From positions 1,347,501-1,411,500 of the forward strand of contig NZ_AP022853.1 in NCBI RefSeq assembly GCF_011764585.1: 64,000 bases of DNA, in the 5' to 3' direction. This document shows, in pieces, positions 25,547 to 34,334 of this stretch (position 1 is the first letter of the stretch; every line of letters begins with the position of its first letter). The notes under the pieces were generated by a model. It saw only the letters and a list, made by a program, of their open reading frames with translations, was not told the DNA's origin and searched no databases. A program made the translations under genes and the position numbers. This DNA is from Sulfurimicrobium lacus. Lineage in GTDB: Bacteria > Pseudomonadota > Gammaproteobacteria > Burkholderiales > Sulfuricellaceae.

Positions 25547-26584
25547 GTGAAAAAACTGTCCATTCTGATCGCTCTGGCCACGGCAACACTGGCCGTTCTC
25601 TTTTCCATTCCGGCCATGGCCGACGTCGGGGCACTGGCGTGGTCGCCCGGCGGCATGGGCGGCATGCCCCTGATCGCCCTCGGCGGCATGATCATCAACG
25701 CCGATACCCTGCGCGCCTTGCAGCAGGGCTTCAACGCCGCCTTCATGCAAGGCTTCGGTTCGGTCAAATCCACCCTCGACCTGATCGCCATGCGCGTGCC
25801 GTCCTCCACCCTGACCGAGAACTACGGCTGGATGAAGGAATTGCCCGGCATGCGCGAGTGGATTGGCCAACGCGTCATCAATAACCTCGAATCGGCCGGC
25901 GCCCAGCTCACCAACAAGCACTACGAGCACACCATCGGCGTAGACCGCGACAACATTTCGGATGACCGACTGGGCATCTTTACACCCATGTTCTCCATCC
26001 AGGGCGAGACCGTGGCGCGGCACCCGGACGAGCTGGTGTGGGGGATGCTGCCCAAAGGCTTCACCACCAAGGGCTTCGATGGCCAGTACTTCTTCGATAC
26101 CGACCACGTCGGCTACACGGCGGAAGGCGTGGAGACCTCCTGGAGCAACACCGGCGGCGGCGCCGGCGCGCCATGGTTCCTGATGGACCTGTCGCGCTCG
26201 TTCATGAAGCCGATGATATTGCAGGATCGCCAGAAAGCCGAGTTCGTCAGCCTGAACCGTCCCGACGATACCAACGTGTTCATGGACCGGACGTTCCTGT
26301 TCGGCGTCGACGCCCGCTATGTGGCCGGATTCGGCTTCCATCAGCTGGCCTACGGCTCCAAGGCCGCGCTGGACGCCGCCAGCTTTGCCGCCGCTCGCCT
26401 GGATCTGGAGACCCAGCGCCGGCCCGACGGCACGCCGCTGCCGGTGATGGCCTCTCACCTGGTAACCGGTCCGAGCAACCGCGCCGCAGCCGAGGCGGTC
26501 CTGATGAAGGAATATCTCGCCGCCGGCGAGACCAACACCAACTACAAGGCGGTTAACCTGGTCATCGACCCGCGCCTGGGCTGA
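25547..26584 (+). CDS. major head protein (Mu gpT-like) with an unusual signal-peptide-like N-terminus
   Basis: 345 residues. GTG start with AGGAGATATAC directly upstream. The gpT-type body begins near residue 48 (MIINADTLRALQQGF) and continues with LDLIAMRVPSST, YGWMKELPGMREWIGQR, HYEHTIGVDRDNI and the C-terminal VTGPSNRAAAEAVL. Residues 1-47 (MKKLSILIALATATLAVLFS, then AMA-DVGA and a Gly/Met-rich stretch) look like a Sec signal peptide, not expected in a capsid protein. They may be a fused small gene, or a segment removed by the head protease. No good ribosome site precedes Met48. Confidence 0.85.
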   Translation: MKKLSILIALATATLAVLFSIPAMADVGALAWSPGGMGGMPLIALGGMIINADTLRALQQGFNAAFMQGFGSVKSTLDLIAMRVPSSTLTENYGWMKELPGMREWIGQRVINNLESAGAQLTNKHYEHTIGVDRDNISDDRLGIFTPMFSIQGETVARHPDELVWGMLPKGFTTKGFDGQYFFDTDHVGYTAEGVETSWSNTGGGAGAPWFLMDLSRSFMKPMILQDRQKAEFVSLNRPDDTNVFMDRTFLFGVDARYVAGFGFHQLAYGSKAALDAASFAAARLDLETQRRPDGTPLPVMASHLVTGPSNRAAAEAVLMKEYLAAGETNTNYKAVNLVIDPRLG

Positions 26585-26598
26585 TAGTCGGCTGATCC

Positions 26599-26624
26599 AT
26601 GGCGGCCGGTTCGCTGGCCGCCAT
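26599..26624 (+). other. hairpin downstream of the capsid gene
   Basis: Perfect 9-bp stem ATGGCGGCC (26599-26607) with GGCCGCCAT (26616-26624), 8-nt loop, no T-run. The position right after a gpT gene recalls the conserved RNA element described downstream of Mu gpT genes. It could stabilise the abundant capsid mRNA. Whether it matches that element is not verifiable here. Confidence 0.5.
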
Positions 26625-26659
26625 CCGTGAGCCCCCTAATACGAACTGAGGAGATACCT

Positions 26660-27025
26660 ATGGCCAAGACTACCCCGCGCGCCGCTGCAAAAACCGGATC
26701 CGCAAAACCGGCCGGAAACGCCGGCGCGACCGAACAAGAGAACGCCGGCGCCGGCGCCGACAACCAGGAGCAAGGGAACGGCGCGGGCGCTACGACAGGG
26801 AGCGCTTCAGCCGGCACGTCCGAACCGGGCGAGGATTCGCACAGCGGTCAAGCTGCCGAACCCGTTGCCATGCTGCGCGTGGCCGCACGCGTCAACGGCT
26901 TCCGCCGCTGCGGTCGCGCCTGGCCGTCCGCCGCCGTGACGGTTCCGGCGTCCGATTTCAGCGGCGAGCAAATCGACATCCTGAAGCGGGACCCGGAGCT
27001 GGTTGTCACCGAGGTGGCCGAGTAA
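26660..27025 (+). CDS. Mu gp35-like (HI1506-related) protein
   Basis: 121 residues from ATG 26660 (GAGGAG upstream). The N-terminal ~70 residues are low-complexity Ala/Gly/Glu. The C-terminal 45 (VNGFRRCGRAWPSAAVTVPA, DILKRDPELVVTEV) carry the conserved domain seen between capsid and gp36 genes in Mu-like phages. Probable virion or head-completion component. Confidence 0.8.
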   Translation: MAKTTPRAAAKTGSAKPAGNAGATEQENAGAGADNQEQGNGAGATTGSASAGTSEPGEDSHSGQAAEPVAMLRVAARVNGFRRCGRAWPSAAVTVPASDFSGEQIDILKRDPELVVTEVAE

Positions 27026-27028
27026 TCC

Positions 27029-27526
27029 ATGCCATACGCCACCGCCACCAATCTGCTGGAGCAGTTCGGCGCCGAGGAGATCGCGCAGCGCGCCGATCGC
27101 GGCACGCCGCGCCTGGTGACGGCCGCGATGCTGAAGGCGGCCGCCGCTGCCGGCAGCCTCGCGGGCTACACCGCCGACGAGCAGGCGGCGACGGCTGAAG
27201 CGCTGGCGTTGGTCAATGCCAAGCTGCTCGATGCCGATAGCGCCATCAACGGTTACCTGGCCACGCGCTACCCGGTGCCCCTGGCCACCGTGCCGCGCCT
27301 GGTGCTGGTCGCGGCGTGCGACCTGGCGCGCTATGCGCTTTACGACGACATGGCCACCGAGACCATCACCACCCGCTACAAAGATGCGGTGAAGCTGCTC
27401 GAAGCCATCAGCAAGGGCTTGGTGAACCTGGGCGTAGACGCCAGCGGCGCCAAGCCGGAAACCAACAATGCCGCGCAGATGGTGTCTGCCGGCAAGGTGT
27501 TCGGGCGCGACGGGAGACGTTTATGA
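27029..27526 (+). CDS. DUF1320 head-tail joining protein (Mu gp36/J-like)
   Basis: 165 residues, starting MPYATATNLLEQFGAEEIAQ. The family pattern includes DADSAINGYLATRYPVPL and LVLVAACDLARYALYDD. It belongs to the neck/connector adaptor group. Stop overlaps the next ATG (ATGA). Confidence 0.9.
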   Translation: MPYATATNLLEQFGAEEIAQRADRGTPRLVTAAMLKAAAAAGSLAGYTADEQAATAEALALVNAKLLDADSAINGYLATRYPVPLATVPRLVLVAACDLARYALYDDMATETITTRYKDAVKLLEAISKGLVNLGVDASGAKPETNNAAQMVSAGKVFGRDGRRL

Positions 27527-28047
27527 GCGGCATCGTCCTGCGCGCCGACGTCGAAGACAGCGGCATCCGCGACGAGCTGAACCGGCTGATCGCCCTGGGC
27601 AGGAACCCGAGCGATGCGATGCGCGACATTGCGACCTACGGCGAGAACTCCACCCGCGAGCGCTTCAAGCTGCAGATCGACCCGGACGGCAACCGCTGGA
27701 AGCCAAGCCTGCGCGTGCAGCTGCGCGGCGGCCGGACGCTGACCAAGGACGGCCACCTGGGTAACTCGATCACCAGCCGCTCGAGCAAGGACGTAGCCGA
27801 GTGGGGCAGCAACCGAGAATACGCGGCTATCCATCAAATAGGGTTCGACGGGCAGATCAAAATCCCGGCACACCAGCGGGAAATCAGCACCGTATTCGGT
27901 AAAAAATTGAAGTCAAAGATGACGGTCAATGTGAGCGGCTATACCTTGCGTCAAAGAATCGTGGCGCGTGCCTATCTGGGCACCAACGCTGAAAACGCCG
28001 CCGACATCCTGGACCTGATTCAATACCGTATCGAGGGCGCGCACTGA
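27523..28047 (+). CDS. phage virion morphogenesis protein (gpG-like)
   Basis: 174 residues from ATG 27523, overlapping the gp36 stop. Motifs: RDIATYGENSTRERFKLQID, PDGNRWKPS and TKDGHLGNSITSRSS, as in the tail-completion/virion morphogenesis family. In Mu gene G lies before I; here it sits after gp36, as in many Mu-like prophages. Confidence 0.9.
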   Translation: MSGIVLRADVEDSGIRDELNRLIALGRNPSDAMRDIATYGENSTRERFKLQIDPDGNRWKPSLRVQLRGGRTLTKDGHLGNSITSRSSKDVAEWGSNREYAAIHQIGFDGQIKIPAHQREISTVFGKKLKSKMTVNVSGYTLRQRIVARAYLGTNAENAADILDLIQYRIEGAH

Positions 28048-28643
28048 TGTTTGCGGAACTGGAAGCCGGCCTGGTCCGGCTGGTGAAAAGCAGCGCGATC
28101 GGTCCGTTCCTGAAAGCGGTCGGCACCTTGCCGGACGATGATGAGGACAACCTGGTCAACCGCATGGCGGCCGATGCGCCCGCCGTTTACGTGGTGGCCG
28201 GGCGCAACTTCAAGGTCGAGGGCGGTCGCCTGGTGGTGCCGTTCGGATTGACCTGCATGGCTCGGAATTCGCGCGGACATGAAGACGCCCGGCGCGGCGA
28301 CGGCAAGGCGCTCGGCATGTACCAGATCCTGGAAGCCGTGCTCGGCCTGGCGGAAAACGGCTGGGCCGGCGGGTGCTACTGGCGCGTGAGCGATGTCGGA
28401 TTCCTGAATTCGGACAAGATCTGGAAAGCCGGGCTGACGGTCGGCGTGGTGACGGTGGAAACCACGGTCGCGATGCCCTCCGGGATCGACCTGGCAGCCT
28501 TGTCCGACTTCAAGACCTTCCATGCCGACTACGACATCCCGCCGATCGAAACCGCAGCGGAACACAACAAGTGGAAGCAGGAGCCGGCGGATTATTCCGC
28601 CAGCAAGCCCGAGCTGCAAGACACCATCATCATTCAGCCATAG
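28047..28643 (+). CDS. DUF1834 tail terminator-like protein (Mu gp37-like)
   Basis: 198 residues. The family pattern runs from FAELEAGLVRLVKSSAIGPF through LTCMARNSRGHEDARRGDG to YQILEAVLGLA, with the conserved WKAGLTVGVVTVETTV end region. Presumed tail-terminator/neck protein. ATG overlaps the previous stop. Confidence 0.88.
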   Translation: MFAELEAGLVRLVKSSAIGPFLKAVGTLPDDDEDNLVNRMAADAPAVYVVAGRNFKVEGGRLVVPFGLTCMARNSRGHEDARRGDGKALGMYQILEAVLGLAENGWAGGCYWRVSDVGFLNSDKIWKAGLTVGVVTVETTVAMPSGIDLAALSDFKTFHADYDIPPIETAAEHNKWKQEPADYSASKPELQDTIIIQP

Positions 28644-28651
28644 GAGGCACC

Positions 28652-28831
28652 ATGCAATTCGGTCAACCCATTATCGCCAAGCCCGTCAAGGGCCTGCGCA
28701 TCCGCAAAGAGGACGGCACGCAGCTGCCGGAGGAAGGCGACACCGTGATTCACAGCAGCTACTGGCAGCGCCGCAAGGACGATGGCGACGTGACCTTGAG
28801 CGAACTGCCCAAGGCCAGGAAGCAGGACTAA
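28652..28831 (+). CDS. DUF2635 protein (Mu gp38-like)
   Basis: 59 residues: AKPVKGLRIRKEDGTQLPEE, then SSYWQRRKDDGDVTL. A short beta-rich protein always directly before the sheath gene in Mu-like phages. AGGAGG Shine-Dalgarno just upstream. Confidence 0.85.
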   Translation: MQFGQPIIAKPVKGLRIRKEDGTQLPEEGDTVIHSSYWQRRKDDGDVTLSELPKARKQD

Positions 28832-28870
28832 CCGTTAAACCGCACCCTCGGGGGTTAAAAGGAGCAAACC

Positions 28871-30349
28871 ATGCCGGACAATATTACATTCATGACGATT
28901 CCCGTGGACTGGCGCGTGCCGGGCGCGTACATCGAGGTCGACCACCCCAAGGCCGTGCGCGGCCTGCCCCAGATGGCGCACCGGATGCTGATCCTCGGAC
29001 AGCGCCTGGCCGCCGGCACGGTGGCAGCCGGCGTATTGACCAAAGTGACGCGCTGGCAAGACGGCGTGAACTACTTCGGTCGCGGCTCCATGCTGGCGCA
29101 GCAGATCGCGGCCGCGCTCAAGGTCAACCCGTATACCGAATGCTACGCCCTGGCGCTCGACGACAACGGGGCCGGCAACGCGGCAGCGGGCACGATTGAA
29201 TTTACCGGCAGCCCGACCGAGAGCGGGACGCTGTACCTGTACATCGGCGGGCGCCGGCTGATGGTAGGCGTCACCGCCGCCCAGACCGTCGCGCAGATCG
29301 CCACCAACACGGCCGCCGCGATCAATGCGGATGCCGACGGCGCGGTGACCGCCGCCGCCGCGCTCGGCGTGGTGACCGTTACCAGCCGCCACAAGGGTAT
29401 CGAAGGCAACGATATCGACATCCGCCTCAACTACTACCAGGGCGAGGCCACGCCCAAGGGTTTGGTCGCCGCCATTACCGCCATGACGGGCGGCACCGCC
29501 AACCCAGACGTGTCGGCCGCGATCACGGCGATGAGCACGCTGGCCGCCTACAGCATCCTGATGGGCTGGACCGATGCGGCCAACGTGACGCTGATGGAAA
29601 ACGAGCTGCAGGCGCGCTGGGGCGGCATGGACATGCGCGCCGGCCACGTCTTCGGCCACAAGAACGGCAGCTACTCGGCGCTCTCGACTTACGGCAGCGC
29701 ACGCAACAGCGCGCACAGCACCTTCCCCGGACTCAAGAGCAGCCCGACCCTGCCGTGGGTGATCTCGGCGCAGTTCGGCGCGATCGTGGAATTCTCCGGC
29801 GCCAACGATCCGGCCGTTCCGTTCCGTTCTCTGCGCCTGCCGGACGTGATGGCGCCCCGGGAAGCGGACCGCTTCACCGATACCGAGCGCAACCTGCTGC
29901 TGCATGACGGCATCAGCACCGTCGTGTTCGATCAATCCGGCGCGGCCAGCATCGAGCAGGTGGTCACCACGTACCAGCAGAACAGCTTCGGCATCGAAGA
30001 CGTCAGCCTGCTCAAGCTCAACACCAAGTGGACGGTGGACTATCTGCGCTACATGTTCCGCGTGGCCGTGCTGCGCGATTACCCGCGCCACAAGCTGGCG
30101 AGCGACGACGTGCTGGGTATGATCCAGCCCGGCCAGGCCATCGCCACGCCCAAGCTGATCCGCAATACCTTGATCGCGGCCGCCACCCAGGCGGTCCGCG
30201 CCGGCCTGATGGAAAACCTGGAGGGATTCATCCGCGACCTGGTCGTGGTGCGTTCCGATGCGGACACCTGCCGCGTGAACTCGATCATGACGCCGGATAC
30301 GGTCAACCAGTTCGACGTGTTCGCCGGCGCAGTGCAGTACGTCCTTTAA
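28871..30349 (+). CDS. contractile tail sheath protein (Mu gpL-like)
   Basis: 492 residues. Starts with ITFMTIPVDWRVPGAYIEVD and contains the sheath core (AYSILMGWTDAANVTLMENE, RAGHVFGHKNGSYSALSTYG) and the C-terminal strand-exchange part (RVNSIMTPDTVNQFDVFAG). Polymerises around the tube and contracts on infection. AAAAGGAGC upstream gives a strong ribosome site. Confidence 0.95.
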   Translation: MPDNITFMTIPVDWRVPGAYIEVDHPKAVRGLPQMAHRMLILGQRLAAGTVAAGVLTKVTRWQDGVNYFGRGSMLAQQIAAALKVNPYTECYALALDDNGAGNAAAGTIEFTGSPTESGTLYLYIGGRRLMVGVTAAQTVAQIATNTAAAINADADGAVTAAAALGVVTVTSRHKGIEGNDIDIRLNYYQGEATPKGLVAAITAMTGGTANPDVSAAITAMSTLAAYSILMGWTDAANVTLMENELQARWGGMDMRAGHVFGHKNGSYSALSTYGSARNSAHSTFPGLKSSPTLPWVISAQFGAIVEFSGANDPAVPFRSLRLPDVMAPREADRFTDTERNLLLHDGISTVVFDQSGAASIEQVVTTYQQNSFGIEDVSLLKLNTKWTVDYLRYMFRVAVLRDYPRHKLASDDVLGMIQPGQAIATPKLIRNTLIAAATQAVRAGLMENLEGFIRDLVVVRSDADTCRVNSIMTPDTVNQFDVFAGAVQYVL

Positions 30350-30367
30350 CCAAGCGAGGAGCAAGAC

Positions 30368-30718
30368 ATGACACAAGTATTTGGCCGGGCGTTTATCACC
30401 GTCGCCGGCAAGCGCTACAACACTAAGGCGGGCGCGAGCCTTAAATTCGGCGGCATCGATCGTAAGCCGGTGATCGGCGATGGCGGGGTTGCCGGTTTCC
30501 AGGAAACGATCGAAGCGCCGGAAGTGGATTGCACCATCATCGCCACCGGAGAGGTGAGCCTGGCGGAAATCCAGAAGCTGACCGACTTCACCCTGAGCTT
30601 TGATACCGATACCGGGCGCAGCTACGTGATCGCCAATGCCTTCAACGGGCCGGTTCCGGAATTATCCAACGATGGCATCAAGGCCAAGTTCTACGGCATC
30701 GAAGGGAAGGAAGTTTAA
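30368..30718 (+). CDS. tail tube protein (Mu gpM-like)
   Basis: 116 residues of beta-rich sequence (GRAFITVAGKRYNTKAGASL, FQETIEAPEVDCTIIATGEV, GIKAKFYGIEGKEV), the family's usual length and position after the sheath. Forms the inner tail tube. Confidence 0.93.
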   Translation: MTQVFGRAFITVAGKRYNTKAGASLKFGGIDRKPVIGDGGVAGFQETIEAPEVDCTIIATGEVSLAEIQKLTDFTLSFDTDTGRSYVIANAFNGPVPELSNDGIKAKFYGIEGKEV

Positions 30719-31035
30719 TGCAAACCATCACAGGGAAATTCAAGCACGGCCTGAAAATCGGCGAGGTGATTCATACCGCTTTCGAGATGCGCGAGGCGGA
30801 CGTCGAAGACATGATGGAAGCGGAAATGGAAGCCGCCCAGGTCGGCGGGGGTGCGCATACGCCGATCCTCTTCAACGCCCAGATGATGCTGCGCCAGCTG
30901 GTCAAGGTGACAGCGGCGGACGGATCGGAGTTTGCCGGCCCCTTCACCACCAACATGTTGAAAAGGCTGAAGCCTGCGGACTATCGCGCGCTGCGCGAGA
31001 AACAAGGAGAGCTAGACGAGTTGGGGGAAGCCTAG
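30718..31035 (+). CDS. tail assembly chaperone, short form (Mu gp41-like)
   Basis: 105 residues; ATG shares its A with the last base of the tube stop (TAATG). Helical, KHGLKIGEVIHTAFEMREAD and TAADGSEFAGPFTTNMLKRL. Its end overlaps a longer -1 frameshift product. The short form coats the tape measure during tail assembly. Confidence 0.88.
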   Translation: MQTITGKFKHGLKIGEVIHTAFEMREADVEDMMEAEMEAAQVGGGAHTPILFNAQMMLRQLVKVTAADGSEFAGPFTTNMLKRLKPADYRALREKQGELDELGEA

Positions 31036-31181
31036 TCGCGCGACGGCGCGGGATGTTCGACAGCATCCTGCTGATCGCGCTGAAGACCGGCTGGCGGCGC
31101 CGAGACATTCTCGATCTGCCGGCCGCCGAATTCAATCACTACCTGGAACGACTGACAAAAAACGCCAATGGGAACCCGTGA
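30718..31181 (+). CDS. tail assembly chaperone, -1 frameshift fusion (Mu gp41-42-like)
   Basis: A GGGGG run at 31023-31027 near the end of gp41 (codons TTG GGG GAA) allows a -1 slip that leads into GSLVARRRGMFDSILLIALK... and a stop at 31179-31181. The join is 30718-31026 with 31026-31181, giving 154 residues. Programmed -1 frameshifting at this gene pair is the rule in tailed phages including Mu. The extension is out of frame without the slip and overlaps the tape-measure start. Confidence 0.75.
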
Positions 31182-33000
31182 CTTAACGCTATCGATGAAG
31201 CTCTACGCTGACACAGCCCGGTTTGTATCCGGGCTGGTGTCTGCCGAGGGCGGCGTGCGCAAATTCACCGGCGGCGTGAAGCGCGAGTTCGAAGCGCTCA
31301 AGGGCGCCATGAACTCGGTGGAGGGAAAGCTGGCATCGATCGGGGTATCGGTCGGCGCCGTGGCCACCATCATGCAATCGGCCAGGATGGACAAGAGCCT
31401 GACGCAGATCGGCCAGACCGCCGGCGCCAGCGAGCGCGACGTGGCCGGCTTGCGCAGCGAGTTGTTCCGCATGAGTGCAGAGACCGGACAGAACGTCGAC
31501 GACCTGCAGCAGGGCTTCAACAACGCCGTGCAGGCCGGACTGCAGTTCAAGGAAGCGCTGCCGGTGATCGATGCCACCAACCGGGCGATGGCGGTGACCG
31601 GCGCGAGCGCCGACAAGCTGACCGGGTCGCTGACCGTCGCCGGTACCGCGTTCGATTTCGACCTGGCCAAGCCGAGGATGGCAGCCACGCTGCTGGACAA
31701 GATGACCGTGGCCGGCCGCCTGGGCAATGCCGAGCTGGAAAATCTTTCCGATATTTTCGCCCGGGTAGGCCCGAATGCCGCCGCTGCAGGCTTGGGCTTC
31801 GACAAGACGCTGGCTTTCATCGAGGGCCTGTCGCAGATCGAGCGCCAGCCCGAGCGCCTGGCCACCCTGGCAGACAGCACGCTGCGCCTGTTCACCAACC
31901 TGCGCTACATGAAGGATGCGCAGAAGGCGACCGGCATCAAGTTTTTCGACAAGGACGGTTCGCGCCGCGATGCCCTGGCGGTGCTGGCCGACATCAAGAA
32001 ACAATACGACAAGCTCGGCACCGAAAAAAGCCGGGCGGTTTTCATTCAGAAGGCGTTCGGCCAGGCCGACCTGGACACGATCAAAGGCCTGCGGGTGCTG
32101 CTGTCCGGAGACATGCTGGGCAAGATCAATTCGTTCTCCACGCAAATCGCCGGCGCGAGCGGTGCGATCGCACGCGACTTGCCCAAGGCGATCAGCAATT
32201 CGGTCGACCAGGTCGGGCGGCTCAAATCCGCGCTCCGATCGGCGGCGGATAATTTCTCGAAGCCGATCAATGAATCCCTCTCCGGCCTCATCAAATGGGG
32301 CATGGACAAGAAGGCAAACGGCGGACTCGGCATGGACGGCAAGGATATGCTCCTGGGCGCCGGCGCCGGCAGCCTGGCATTGTTCGGCGCGACACGTTAC
32401 GGCGGCAAGGCAGTCGGCGCGCTGGCCAAGCGCTTCGGGGGCACAGCTGCCGGCGTGGCGGAAGGAAAGGCACTGGAAACCGCCGCCGGCGTGACGCCGG
32501 TGTTTGTAGTCAACCTGCCTGGTAGCGGAATCTCCGGGCTGAGCCCGGCGGCGCAAGCCGGCTCGGCCGCCGCGCTGGGCGGCGCCGGCGCGTTCGCGGC
32601 AAAGAACCTCAAGACCACCGCCGCGTTGCTGGGCGGCTCCAACCTGGCCGCGTTGCGCATGATGGGCACCGGCGCGATCGGATCGGCCGGCGCGGCAACG
32701 GCGGCGGCTGGCGCAGTGGGATACGGGGTCGGCACACTGGGTTACAAGTATGGCCTGGAAGGCAATGCCAGCGGCGATGCGATCGGATCTGTCATCGCCA
32801 AGACGCTGGCGCTGTTCGGCAACGAAGAGGCCCGGCGCTCCGTCGAGATGACCGAGAAATTCAAGGCCGCCCAAATCGGAGGCGATATTCGGATCTTTAT
32901 CGACCAGGAAGGCCGTGCCGCTATTTCCGGCGTTAAAAGCAGCCAGCCGGGTGTGCGTTTTAACGTCCATTCCGGTCCCTACATGATGGGTCAGAACTGA
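31168..33000 (+). CDS. tail tape measure protein
   Basis: 610 residues. The N-terminal TP901-type core has ALKGAMNSVEGKLASIGVSV, QIGQTAGASERDVAGLRSEL and GFDKTLAFIEGLSQI. A central Ala/Gly-rich hydrophobic zone (~390-540) could form the membrane-spanning segment released at infection. Sets tail length. Starts inside the end of the chaperone fusion. Confidence 0.92.
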   Translation: MGTRDLTLSMKLYADTARFVSGLVSAEGGVRKFTGGVKREFEALKGAMNSVEGKLASIGVSVGAVATIMQSARMDKSLTQIGQTAGASERDVAGLRSELFRMSAETGQNVDDLQQGFNNAVQAGLQFKEALPVIDATNRAMAVTGASADKLTGSLTVAGTAFDFDLAKPRMAATLLDKMTVAGRLGNAELENLSDIFARVGPNAAAAGLGFDKTLAFIEGLSQIERQPERLATLADSTLRLFTNLRYMKDAQKATGIKFFDKDGSRRDALAVLADIKKQYDKLGTEKSRAVFIQKAFGQADLDTIKGLRVLLSGDMLGKINSFSTQIAGASGAIARDLPKAISNSVDQVGRLKSALRSAADNFSKPINESLSGLIKWGMDKKANGGLGMDGKDMLLGAGAGSLALFGATRYGGKAVGALAKRFGGTAAGVAEGKALETAAGVTPVFVVNLPGSGISGLSPAAQAGSAAALGGAGAFAAKNLKTTAALLGGSNLAALRMMGTGAIGSAGAATAAAGAVGYGVGTLGYKYGLEGNASGDAIGSVIAKTLALFGNEEARRSVEMTEKFKAAQIGGDIRIFIDQEGRAAISGVKSSQPGVRFNVHSGPYMMGQN

Positions 33001-34211
33001 TGGCCTGGCGCGATCAATGGCAAGAGGCCAGCTTTCGCGGGGTCAAGTTCCGCTTTCGCTCTGCCGCCGGCGCGCTCGGCCGCCGCAACGTGGTGCACGA
33101 ATATCCCGGGCGCGATGAAGCCTATGTGGAAGACATGGGCCGCAAGGCGCGCGAATTCACTTTCGAAGCCTTCGTCATCGGCGCCGATTACATGCGCTGG
33201 CGCGATCAGCTGGAGGAAGCTTGCGAGAAGGAAGGTTCTGGCGAGCTGGTGCATCCGACGCGCGGTCGCATGCAGGTGGCTGTCCAGGATTGCCGCCCGA
33301 CGGAAAATATCGACGCCGGTGGCATGGCGAGCTACGCGCTCACCTTCATCCAGGATGGCGGCAACCTTAACCCGTCGGTGCGCGTGGACACGTCAGCCGC
33401 GGTTGACATCGCCGGCGACAATGCGACCGACGCGGCATCCAAGGATTTCAGCAAGTCGTTCAAGGTCGACGGCATGCCGGATTTCGTCAACAACGATGCG
33501 CTGGCCACGATCAATGACGCCATGGACGGCATCCGCGCTGCGGCGAACGGCATGATGCCGGACATGAGCATTCTGCCGGCATTCAACGCGGCGGCCGGCG
33601 GCATCCTGGGCAAACTCACCGCGCTCATGCGCTTGCCGACAGACCTGGCATCCGGCATCGCCGGGCAGATCGCCGGCCTGCGCGCTTTGGGGACGTCGCC
33701 GCTGTCCGCCTTCAATGCGCTCGCCACGCTGTTCCAGTTCGGCAAGCATGCGCAGACGAGCGGTTACGTTCCGGCGGTTCCCGTCACGCCGGCGCGTATT
33801 CAGCAGGCCAGTAACCGCGCCGCCGTGCAGACGCTGGTGCGCCGGATCGCACTGATCGAGGCGGCCAAGGCATCTTCGAGCGTCAAGTATGCATCGCGCG
33901 AAGAGGCGATCGCCTTACGCGATAACCTGGTGGCCAAGCTGGAAGCCGAGGCCGAGGATGGGGCGGCGCCGGATCCGGTCTATTTCGCCCTTACGGATCT
34001 GCGCGTGGCGGTCGTCAACGATATTCAAACCCGGGCGGCGGACCTGGAGAGCCTGATGCAGTACACGCCGCGCGCGACCGTGCCGGCAATCGTGCTGGCG
34101 TATCAGATCTACGAAGATCCGGAGCGTGACGAGGATATCGTCGCGCGCAATCGGGTTAAGCATCCGGGCTTTGTGCCTGGCGGTCGTGCGCTTGAGTTGT
34201 TGACAGGCTGA
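33000..34211 (+). CDS. DNA circularisation/tail protein N (Mu gp43-like)
   Basis: 403 residues. N-terminal family signature: WQEASFRGVKFRFRSAAGAL, GRRNVVHEYPGRDEAYVEDM, WRDQLEEACEKEGSGELVHP. The ATG overlaps the tape-measure stop (TGATG). Baseplate hub-proximal tail protein; Mu N also protects ends of injected DNA. Last gene of late unit 2. Confidence 0.92.
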   Translation: MAWRDQWQEASFRGVKFRFRSAAGALGRRNVVHEYPGRDEAYVEDMGRKAREFTFEAFVIGADYMRWRDQLEEACEKEGSGELVHPTRGRMQVAVQDCRPTENIDAGGMASYALTFIQDGGNLNPSVRVDTSAAVDIAGDNATDAASKDFSKSFKVDGMPDFVNNDALATINDAMDGIRAAANGMMPDMSILPAFNAAAGGILGKLTALMRLPTDLASGIAGQIAGLRALGTSPLSAFNALATLFQFGKHAQTSGYVPAVPVTPARIQQASNRAAVQTLVRRIALIEAAKASSSVKYASREEAIALRDNLVAKLEAEAEDGAAPDPVYFALTDLRVAVVNDIQTRAADLESLMQYTPRATVPAIVLAYQIYEDPERDEDIVARNRVKHPGFVPGGRALELLTG

Positions 34212-34257
34212 CTGAAAACTTTTAACTTGCAGTTTCCTTCCTGATTCCGCCCTCTTA

Positions 34258-34312
34258 GCGGAATTGTTTCCGCCTTATCCCGTATGCCTTGAGACCTTAT
34301 TCTCAAGGCATG
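34258..34312 (+). promoter_or_regulatory. late promoter 3 (tail P unit)
   Basis: Palindrome GCGGAA-TTGT-TTCCGC at 34258-34273, CTTA, -10-like TATTCT at 34298-34303, ATG at 34310. The 32-nt spacing between CTTA and ATG is the same as in the other two late promoters although the intervening sequence is unrelated. An extra inverted repeat (GCCTTGAGA at 34286-34294, complement 34301-34309) overlaps the hexamer. Confidence 0.65.
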
Positions 34313-34334
34313 AATAACTCCCCTTTTTTCGCTC

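Noticed and set aside
31051-31181. gp42-like segment as an independent gene starting at the ATG near 31051
   Set aside because: It lacks a ribosome site and the G-run with an open -1 frame fits the known frameshift fusion better; not fully excluded.
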